From Caldifarciminota bacterium 4484_18 (GTDB taxonomy: Bacteria; Hydrothermota; UBA3073; NMUJ01), in assembly GCA_002256535.1 (NCBI GenBank), contig NMUJ01000005.1:1-21033 (forward strand): a DNA stretch of 21,033 nucleotides. Reading direction: 5' to 3'. Numbering within the stretch: position 1 is the stretch's first letter; every line of letters starts with the position of its first letter. The notes under the pieces are model-generated. The model was not told the origin of the DNA. It saw only the letters and a list, made by a program, of their open reading frames with translations, and ran no database searches. Made by a program: the position numbers and the translations under genes. This document shows, one piece after another, positions 14,453-20,568 of this stretch.

Positions 14453-15133
14453 ATGGGATTGGAAGCGATACGGGTGGATGTACGTAAGGTGTTACAACCC
14501 TACCTTGATAAGCTTATTGCTAAAATAGGGTGTGAAAACATTGTCTCCATAATACTTTATGGTAGTGCTACGGGTGAGGATTACATTCCAGGGCGTTCCG
14601 ATATCAATCTACTTATAGTGGTAAAGGATATCGATTTCGGTCACCTACGTGCAATAATCCCAATAGTGCTTAAGGGTATCAAAAGAAGGATACCACCACC
14701 ACTTATCGTACATCCCTCATACATAGAGCGATCGGTAGACGTATTCCCTATCGAGTTTTTGGAGATACGTGATACACGTGTCATAATATACGGAGAGGAT
14801 CTGCTTGCTAATGTGGAACCCACACGTGAACAGCTGCGACTTGAATGTGAAGAAAAGATAAAGGGCCAACTACTCACTATAAGGAGTGCATACATTGAGC
14901 ACGGTAACTCACCCAAAACCTTACGTAACTTATTGATACGACAGCCACCTATGTCACGGGATGCGGTGATAAACAATGTTGTGGAGCAATTCAACCTCAT
15001 AGATGCAGATACTTTCAGAAAATTGCTACAGCTACGGCAGGGGGTATCGTTTACGTCGACGGAACTCATAAATTTGTTCGAATCGTATCATCGTGAACTT
15101 GAGAAGCTTGCAGATATAGCGGATAGTATCTGA
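14453..15133 (+). CDS. Pol beta-superfamily nucleotidyltransferase
   Basis: This 226-residue protein has the minimal nucleotidyltransferase signature G37-S38 followed by S49-D50-I-N52 (YGSATGEDYIPGRSDINLL). The second acid of the usual D-x-D pair is Asn; the SDIN form is, as far as I recall, common in a family of uncharacterised bacterial members, so it is not necessarily inactive. Residues 100-226 are largely helical (LRLECEEKIKGQLLTIRSAY). Near residue 163 (LLIRQPPMSRDAVI) homologues I remember carry roughly 20 more residues between the LIR helix and the P-P-x-S-R segment, so an in-frame loss is suspected. Its substrate could be a tRNA, small molecule or protein, and nothing nearby decides. 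It has its own promoter rather than sharing that of wecB. Confidence 0.7.
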   Translation: MGLEAIRVDVRKVLQPYLDKLIAKIGCENIVSIILYGSATGEDYIPGRSDINLLIVVKDIDFGHLRAIIPIVLKGIKRRIPPPLIVHPSYIERSVDVFPIEFLEIRDTRVIIYGEDLLANVEPTREQLRLECEEKIKGQLLTIRSAYIEHGNSPKTLRNLLIRQPPMSRDAVINNVVEQFNLIDADTFRKLLQLRQGVSFTSTELINLFESYHRELEKLADIADSI

Positions 15134-15154
15134 TGGAACGCTGGCTCGTTCCAT
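15133..15154 (+). terminator. stop-codon-linked hairpin after the nucleotidyltransferase gene
   Basis: Perfect 8-bp stem ATGGAACG (15133-15140) / CGTTCCAT (15147-15154), loop CTGGCT, begins at the last base of the TGA stop. No U-tract follows (AGGGTTG). It is the second example of a hairpin fused to a stop codon in this window. Confidence 0.4.
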
Positions 15155-15158
15155 AGGG

Positions 15159-15473
15159 TTGAATGTGAAGGATCCGCGTTCGGTTACTGGTGGTAAAGAT
15201 CCTGCTACAGCTGCTGATATACACGAAAGTAAGGGGTTTTGCCTATTGCCGTCGGATTTTGCCAACCCATTCAATGCTAACGAGATAGCTGTGATGACAT
15301 TTAGAGGGACAAGCGATTACCCACACACACCCGGTGTAGTCCTGTACATACCGCTGGAAGTTAAACGTAACTATACGACTGCATTCAAAATAATAGGGAT
15401 AGGGCCACAGGGGGCTATCGATTATGTGGTCGAAGAGAGTGCCATCCTACGGCGACCACCGGAGAAAATTTAA
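15159..15473 (+). CDS. conserved-looking hypothetical protein, 104 aa
   Basis: I do not recognise this protein. The frame is open from 15120 and has no ATG near its start; TTG 15159 or GTG 15165 are the candidate starts and neither has a clear Shine-Dalgarno, so the 5' end may be damaged. The protein begins NVKDPRSVTGGKDPATAADI, then GFCLLPSDFANPFNANEIAV, MTFRGTSDYPHTPGVVLYIP and a basic strand LEVKRNY. It has no signal peptide, membrane segment or catalytic motif, and one Cys. It is probably a small soluble alpha/beta protein. It lies 25 bases after the nucleotidyltransferase stop, across a hairpin. Its stop (15471-15473) overlaps the AOR stop on the other strand within one TTAA. Confidence 0.55.
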   Translation: MNVKDPRSVTGGKDPATAADIHESKGFCLLPSDFANPFNANEIAVMTFRGTSDYPHTPGVVLYIPLEVKRNYTTAFKIIGIGPQGAIDYVVEESAILRRPPEKI

Positions 15474-17281
15474 CGTAGCTCACGAGATAAATCGGATAGC
15501 CCAAGCTCCTTAAGCTTTGACTCTGTAGGTACACCTTCCTTGTTCCAACCCCTTATCTCGTAGTAGATGTCGAGCATCTTATCAAACTTATCACGTGGTA
15601 TTAGCTCACCCTTTGCGGGGCCATCTTCGATATACTCTTCGAAGAACCTCGCTGGTAATGTATCATCTTTACGTGTGAACCCCTCACGTAGGTTGAATAT
15701 GCGGACAAGGTTCCAGATACGTTCACCCAGTTTCACATAATCGTCAGCTTCCATCTCAAACCCCGTATCCTTTGTGATGAGTTCGGCGAACTCATCCTCA
15801 CTTATCGGCATAAAGTCACACACTACTAACGAATAGGCGGCAGCACGTTCATCTTGTACATAACGTACGAATTGCGCTAACTGTTCAGGTGAGTGTTTAT
15901 CCACCTTACCATAGAGTTCAGCACGTGCTGTCCATGCACGTTGGTGACAACCACCACGATCTGCGGTAGCAAACGCTAACGCCATACCCCATGATGCACG
16001 TGGGTCGACGCCCGCAATCTCAAGCCCCTTTACGTGGATGGCAAATTTTTCGCTACCTTTACCTATTTGGGCGGCAGCCCTTTTAACACCACCCGCAAAT
16101 AGTTCACCAATACCACGTTTGTAGGCTACACTCTTGATGAATTCTATCACTGCATCACCGTTACCCCAATGTAGAGGGATCTCACTTGATACGAGGTCAC
16201 GTTCGTAACATTCCATCGCAAACCCGGTAATATTGGCCATGCTGATGGCATCTACACCCAAATCGTTACATAGTGTGTGTGCATAGACGATATCCTCATA
16301 GCTGAAGATACCGAGGTTACAGCCAAACAGTGCAGTAGGCTCATATTCTGGTACCTCATACGTCTTACCGGCGTATTCACCCTTTGGTATACGGGTGTAG
16401 TTAGTACATACGAATGGACATGAGTAGCAGCCGCGTTTACCTTGTAGCATACCCTTTTCTATCAACACCTGTGGTACGAGTTCGATTATCCTTGCATCCC
16501 ACTTACCACCATAGTTGTAGAACGGTAACACACCACCATCGATACCTTCCCATATGCAGTTAAGTGTACCTATCTTGTGGCGTTTCATACGTACCGGGTG
16601 TTTACGTAGCTTCTGGTTGAGCTTGACCACCAGTTGGCGGAAGCCATCCGCATCATGATAGTTGATACCACCCGCACCCTGTACGACAAGCGCCTTGAGG
16701 TTCTTACTACCCATAACCGTACCTGTGCCACCACGGCCGGATTGTCGCCCTTTATCGAAACTTATGCATGCGAAGGTGACTAAGTTCTCACCTGCGGGAC
16801 CTATCACACCTACAGATGCATCTTTATATCTATCGTGCAGTATGTCATCAACCTCAAATATGCGTTTACCCCATAGATCGGTAGCATTTTTTATCTCAGC
16901 ACCGCCATCAAATATGTGTAAATATACCGGTTTGGGTGCTCTACCACGGATTATGACGAAATCGAACCCCGCCTTTTTGAGTTTAACACCAAAGTTACCC
17001 CCAATGTGTGAATCGTTGAATGTACCAGTATGGGGTGACTTGACGACTATGGTCCATCTACCAGATGATGGCATCGTCGTACCGGTAAGCGGACCTGTGA
17101 GCAAGATAAGTAAACTGTCGGGTGATAATGGGTCGAGCTTTGGTGATAGCTCATCAAGCAGTATCCTTGCACCTAATCCCTTACCACCAAGGAAGTCACG
17201 TAGCCAATCCCATGGTGATGGGTTGACCTTTATCTTACCTGTGGAAAGATCCACATCGAGATACTTACCCGTATAGCCCAT
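15470..17281 (-). CDS. aor: tungsten-type aldehyde:ferredoxin oxidoreductase
   Basis: The protein is 603 residues, normal for AOR. It opens MGYTGKYLDVDLSTGKI, with FLGGKGLGARIL and LTGPLTGTTMPSSGRW typical of the pterin-binding first domain, then GRGGTGTVMGSKNLKA. The cluster ligands C285-x2-C288-x3-C292 (CYSCPFVC) and the distant Cys488 closely match the spacing in Pyrococcus AOR (288, 291, 295, 494, from memory). The pterin-contacting segments DLGVDAIS and DPRASWGMALAFATADRGG are present. The enzyme oxidises aldehydes to acids with ferredoxin in the cytoplasm, or the reverse. The tungsten cofactor is inferred from family. No Shine-Dalgarno is present; the -10 box ends 5 bases before ATG 17281, so a leaderless mRNA is predicted. 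No pterin or tungstate genes are nearby. The ferredoxin gene at 773 is far away and possibly foreign. Confidence 0.93.
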   Translation of the reverse strand: MGYTGKYLDVDLSTGKIKVNPSPWDWLRDFLGGKGLGARILLDELSPKLDPLSPDSLLILLTGPLTGTTMPSSGRWTIVVKSPHTGTFNDSHIGGNFGVKLKKAGFDFVIIRGRAPKPVYLHIFDGGAEIKNATDLWGKRIFEVDDILHDRYKDASVGVIGPAGENLVTFACISFDKGRQSGRGGTGTVMGSKNLKALVVQGAGGINYHDADGFRQLVVKLNQKLRKHPVRMKRHKIGTLNCIWEGIDGGVLPFYNYGGKWDARIIELVPQVLIEKGMLQGKRGCYSCPFVCTNYTRIPKGEYAGKTYEVPEYEPTALFGCNLGIFSYEDIVYAHTLCNDLGVDAISMANITGFAMECYERDLVSSEIPLHWGNGDAVIEFIKSVAYKRGIGELFAGGVKRAAAQIGKGSEKFAIHVKGLEIAGVDPRASWGMALAFATADRGGCHQRAWTARAELYGKVDKHSPEQLAQFVRYVQDERAAAYSLVVCDFMPISEDEFAELITKDTGFEMEADDYVKLGERIWNLVRIFNLREGFTRKDDTLPARFFEEYIEDGPAKGELIPRDKFDKMLDIYYEIRGWNKEGVPTESKLKELGLSDLSRELR

Positions 17282-17286
17282 GTTTT

Positions 17287-17313
17287 AAAATATCCATGGA
17301 CAAAATATGTCAA
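17287..17313 (-). promoter_or_regulatory. aor promoter, predicted leaderless
   Basis: TTGACA (17313-17308), a perfect -35 box, then 15 nt, TATTTT (17292-17287) and AAAAC before ATG 17281: 5 bases between -10 and start. The region is shared with the divergent pgsB promoter. Confidence 0.58.
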
Positions 17314-17316
17314 TCA

Positions 17317-17343
17317 TTGCAATCCCATAAAATCGATTACTCT
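17317..17343 (+). promoter_or_regulatory. possible pgsB promoter
   Basis: TTGCAA (17317-17322), 15 nt, TACTCT (17338-17343). This is a weaker form of the same short-spacer promoter. It is followed by a Shine-Dalgarno AAGGAGG at 17353-17359, so this unit would have a short leader. Confidence 0.35.
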
Positions 17344-17372
17344 TATAGTTATAAGGAGGTAACCTGATAACA

Positions 17373-17894
17373 GTGGCTTGTTTAGCCTGTATCTGTGTAG
17401 TGGCTGGGATTATTGAATTTCTACTCCATATACGTAAGCTTAACCTGCTAAATATCCGCATAGTGGTTAACGGCAGTAGAGGTAAATCATCAGTAACTCG
17501 ATTGATAGCAGCTGGGTTGAGAGCTGCTGGTGTGAAGGTGTTCGCCAAAACCACTGGCACCGCACCACGTATGATATATCCTGATAGCAATGAAGCTCCC
17601 ATAAATCGCCGTGGTAACCCAAACATTATCGAACAGCGCTATGTGGTCAACGAAGCTGTACGAGTAGGTGCCACTGCGATGGTTATTGAATGTATGTCGA
17701 TACGGCCGGAACTACAGAGGGTTGAGGTACAGAGGCTTATCAACTCCACCATTTATGTCATCACAAATGTTAGGAGTGACCACCTCGAGGTGATGGGCCC
17801 AACAATCGAAGATGCTGCTACTGCGATGCTGGAGGCTGCACCCAAACATGCTATAATAATGACTGCTGAAGATAGAATATTTCAGTACATGTGA
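17373..17894 (+). CDS. pgsB: PgsB/CapB poly-gamma-glutamate synthase subunit, N-terminal part (broken gene)
   Basis: The first half of an ATP-dependent amide ligase of the Mur-ligase type has a membrane helix (about 1-15, ACICVVAGIIEFLL), then the P-loop NGSRGKSSVTRLIAAGLRAAG (Lys near residue 38) and conserved TGTAPR, NEAVRVGATAMVIECMSIRP and TNVRSDHLEVMG. With PgsC it polymerises glutamate at the inner membrane. The frame stops at TGA 17892-17894 after AEDRIFQYM. The C-terminal half resumes in the +1 frame. The family normally has roughly 40-50 residues between these points, so a deletion plus frameshift is likely. Start: GTG 17373 is 13 bases from AAGGAGG. In-frame CTG 17364 and ATA 17367 sit at better spacing, so ATA may be a mutated or non-canonical start. 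Confidence 0.85.
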   Translation: MACLACICVVAGIIEFLLHIRKLNLLNIRIVVNGSRGKSSVTRLIAAGLRAAGVKVFAKTTGTAPRMIYPDSNEAPINRRGNPNIIEQRYVVNEAVRVGATAMVIECMSIRPELQRVEVQRLINSTIYVITNVRSDHLEVMGPTIEDAATAMLEAAPKHAIIMTAEDRIFQYM

Positions 17895-17910
17895 TTTAGC
17901 ATTACAAGGG

Positions 17911-18378
17911 ATGTACAATGTGAAACCCGACCCCGGTGCATTACGTGTATACGAGATAAAAGAAGATGGCAAGCACCTCTATTTCGTGAATGCAATGGCA
18001 GCCAATGACCCTGACTCTACCCGCATAATATGGGAACGGTTGGCGAAAAACTATGCATATAGGGTGGTGCTTATCAACTGTCGTGCGGATAGAGTGGAAC
18101 GGTCGAAGCAGCTCGCCAGATTATGTGCTACATGCCTGCCAGCGGATTACTATGTAGTCACAGGATATCTAACCAAGGTGTTCATCAAGCACGCAATGGC
18201 ATGCAATATACCACGTACTAAACTCATAGATATGGGGGGAAGTTCGCCAGCTGAAATTTATACCAAGGTAACCTCAATAGCGGTTGATGGTAGCCTTATA
18301 TTCGCCATAGGTAATATTGTTGTGTTAGGGCATGAGATTGTGAGCTATTTTGTCAGCAGAGCAGCCGAAGATGGTTAG
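17911..18378 (+). CDS. pgsB: PgsB/CapB C-terminal part (second half of the broken gene)
   Basis: The frame is open from 17863. Meaningful similarity begins near 17890 with CDLALQGMYNVKPDPGAL and continues through VNAMAANDPDSTRIIWERL, VVLINCRADRVERSKQ and a final IGNIVVLGHEIVSYF. These are C-terminal motifs of PgsB: the D-P-G motif, the AANDPDST loop and the last G-N-x-x-G strand. It has no Shine-Dalgarno or sensible independent start; the first ATG (17911) is mid-motif, so it is the second half of the same gene. It overlaps pgsC by 8 bases. A split synthase exists in Bacillus as autoprocessed PgsB forms, but loss of the middle segment here makes a working two-piece enzyme unlikely. Confidence 0.8.
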   Translation: MYNVKPDPGALRVYEIKEDGKHLYFVNAMAANDPDSTRIIWERLAKNYAYRVVLINCRADRVERSKQLARLCATCLPADYYVVTGYLTKVFIKHAMACNIPRTKLIDMGGSSPAEIYTKVTSIAVDGSLIFAIGNIVVLGHEIVSYFVSRAAEDG

Positions 18379-18829
18379 TTTACTACCACAGGCGGTAGGT
18401 ATAGGTATGGTGATCAGCTTGATATTTGTTGAAACCATCGGTGTAGCAGCTGGTGGTATCGTGGTACCCGGTTATATAGCACTTATACTGCACCATCCAT
18501 TTCGTGTGTTGGGTACCATATGTTGTGCACTTATCACGGTGTGTGTGGTAAAATTGTTGTCACGGGTCACCATACTATATGGACGTCGGTTGCTCGTCAT
18601 GTGTATATTGATTGGCTATCTTATCGGCTACATGAGTAGATTGCACCCGATGCTGGACATAGCAGGTGAAAGGGTTGAGATTGCTGTCATCGGATACGTT
18701 ATACCTGGGCTTATGGGGTATTGGATGATACGTCAAGGTATATGCTATACGTTAGCAGCGATGCTGGTGGTAGCAGTCATCGTCAGATTGATCTTAATTG
18801 TTATCACGGGTGGTACCATACTGCCATGA
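18371..18829 (+). CDS. pgsC: PgsC/CapC membrane subunit of poly-gamma-glutamate synthase
   Basis: The start is ATG 18371 (MVSLLPQAVGIGMVISLIFV), giving 152 residues; an upstream in-frame TTG at 18350 lies inside pgsB and is not needed. Four or five membrane helices are visible, with the conserved opening GIGMVISLIFVETIGVAAGG then IVVPGYIAL near residues 11-38, a signature of CapC/PgsC, and LYGRRLLVMCILIGYL later. PgsC anchors PgsB and is thought to help move the growing polymer through the inner membrane. Length and motifs match the family and the gene appears intact. Its 5' end overlaps pgsB by 8 bases and its stop overlaps the next start (ATGA), so the cluster is one operon. Confidence 0.88.
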   Translation: MVSLLPQAVGIGMVISLIFVETIGVAAGGIVVPGYIALILHHPFRVLGTICCALITVCVVKLLSRVTILYGRRLLVMCILIGYLIGYMSRLHPMLDIAGERVEIAVIGYVIPGLMGYWMIRQGICYTLAAMLVVAVIVRLILIVITGGTILP

Positions 18830-20568
18830 AGCGTCGACATGGTAAGCTACCAGTTTATACACTTGCTGTAGTGGCAACAATCACAATATTGCTGTTTTAT
18901 ATCGAAGAGCGAAATAAGATCACAAAGGATGATCCATATCTGATGGAGAAACTACAAGCAGCCACCATCACACAAAAAGCGTTTGAGATCATCAAATCTT
19001 TAAGGGATAGCCTTGAATTACCCATAGATGTGATTAATGACCCCAATGCAACCGGGTTGATAGGCGATCAGTATACCCCTATAACATATGGTATGGGTAA
19101 CCTCACCGAAAAGCTTACCACATTGAACCCCAACTTCGCTGCCGCTATAGTAGATATGTTCATACAATGTGGGTTAGAGGAGAACGATATCATAGCTGTG
19201 GGTTGGAGCGGTTGCTATCCAGCCATTAACATTGCAGTATTAGCTGCATGTAAGGTACTTAAGTTGCACCCCATTATTGTCACCTCGGTAGCTGCATCAA
19301 TGTGGGGTGCTACTATACCTAACCTTACGTGGCTCGACATGGAGGCTACGTTGTGGAAAGCTGGGGTATTTCCGTACCGATCGGTGGCTGTATCAATAGG
19401 TGGTAAAAATGACGCAGGGATGGGGCTATCACCCGAGGGTAGAAAGTTGATACTTGAAGCCATCCAACGTAACAATGTACGGCTGATAGAAGCTCGCTCG
19501 CTACAGGAAGCAGTTAATGAAAGGTTAGCAATCTACGGCGATAGTGTGAAGTTATTTGTAAATGTGGGATGGTCATCCGTCAACATAGGGGGAGCTGAAA
19601 CTGATCTGCAGCCTGGTTTAACCCTAAGGACGCAGATGTTGCGACTCAAAGGTACGAGTATCGCAAAGGCGATATCCCAGCGTGGTATACCGATCGTTAA
19701 CCTTGTAGAGTTTGAGAAGCTTGCCCATAAGTATGGATTACCCATAGCACCTATACCTTTACCACCTGTAGGTGAAGGTAAGCTTTACCATAAAACAGTA
19801 TATTCTGTGCCATTAGCGAGCGCTGATATGGGTGAAACCGCCACATACAAAATAATAGTTGAGGAAGATGACCTTACAACTAAGGTGATACGTAAAACTA
19901 CGGAAAGATCCAATAACTCGCACCTTAACGGTAAGCCCATCAGTAAATGGCGTTCATTCTATGTATATGTGCCACCCGATACCCATACGTATAGGTTTCA
20001 TCTGTGGAAGGCACCATCTGATACGATGTTGGTGAGGTTTAGGTTTCAAGCCCCACGACCGTGGACTATGTTAACCCCTATCTCGTACATCAGGCAGCTG
20101 GAAGCTATCGAACGTGAACGTATCATTACGTATTACACAGGTGATGTAGATACACCTGTAGTGATTAAGGTTGATGGCCCTAATAAGTTGAAGGTAGTTT
20201 CACGCTTGTTGTTGGATTACACCGCTATTGGGCGTAAAGTTTATACGATAACCATACATGAAGGAGAGAAGTTGTTGAAACGCATAACCCACGTCACGTG
20301 TAAATCGGAAACTGTCACGTTTAAGGATGAACCCAAGTTCGTACCATCGGTGGCTGGGGTTACATACTTAGATATTGCAAGGGGTACGCATATACTGAAG
20401 ATATCGCCTAACCCTGATGCAGGTGAGGTGGGGTTTTCAAAACCGGTGTCAACCTATACCGGTATCCCATTGAGGCTATCGATGATATTGTGGCAAGTCA
20501 TAAGTTGTCATTTAAGCTACGTCGTTATATATTTGATGGTAAGCGAACAACTTTTAACTTACATGTGA
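18826..20568 (+). CDS. pgsW: PgsW-like protein running in frame into the N-terminal part of an outer-membrane-type protein
   Basis: The start ATG 18826 overlaps the pgsC stop. Residues 8-26 form one membrane helix (PVYTLAVVATITILLFYI). Residues 30-324 resemble PgsW, the poly-gamma-glutamate system protein of capB/capC loci outside Bacillus: NFAAAIVDMFIQCGLEENDI, VGWSGCYPAINIAVLAACKV, VTSVAASMWGATIPNLTWLD, GLSPEGRKLI, and PIAPIPLPPVGEGKLY near 310-320. From about residue 325 (VYSVPLASADMGETATYKII) the protein changes to a beta-rich, secreted-type sequence (WRSFYVYVPPDTHTYRFHLW) with no signal peptide of its own. This looks like a fusion by loss of the PgsW end, a stop, and the next gene's signal sequence. 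After about residue 543 (KPVSTYTG) the frame turns non-homologous and stops at 20568; the continuation is in another frame. The function of PgsW is unknown. Confidence 0.72.
   Translation: MKRRHGKLPVYTLAVVATITILLFYIEERNKITKDDPYLMEKLQAATITQKAFEIIKSLRDSLELPIDVINDPNATGLIGDQYTPITYGMGNLTEKLTTLNPNFAAAIVDMFIQCGLEENDIIAVGWSGCYPAINIAVLAACKVLKLHPIIVTSVAASMWGATIPNLTWLDMEATLWKAGVFPYRSVAVSIGGKNDAGMGLSPEGRKLILEAIQRNNVRLIEARSLQEAVNERLAIYGDSVKLFVNVGWSSVNIGGAETDLQPGLTLRTQMLRLKGTSIAKAISQRGIPIVNLVEFEKLAHKYGLPIAPIPLPPVGEGKLYHKTVYSVPLASADMGETATYKIIVEEDDLTTKVIRKTTERSNNSHLNGKPISKWRSFYVYVPPDTHTYRFHLWKAPSDTMLVRFRFQAPRPWTMLTPISYIRQLEAIERERIITYYTGDVDTPVVIKVDGPNKLKVVSRLLLDYTAIGRKVYTITIHEGEKLLKRITHVTCKSETVTFKDEPKFVPSVAGVTYLDIARGTHILKISPNPDAGEVGFSKPVSTYTGIPLRLSMILWQVISCHLSYVVIYLMVSEQLLTYM

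Noticed and set aside
14453..15133. Dead nucleotidyltransferase because of D-x-N instead of D-x-D
   Set aside because: The SDIN form is, to my memory, frequent in this uncharacterised family, so loss of activity is not shown.
16662..17276. 204-codon plus-strand frame opposite aor
   Set aside because: Shadow of the aor gene; the translation is Pro/Ser-rich low-complexity and has no RBS or motif.
17373..18378. Programmed frameshifting in pgsB
   Set aside because: No slippery heptamer or downstream structure is evident at 17880-17895, and the suspected missing segment points to deletion.
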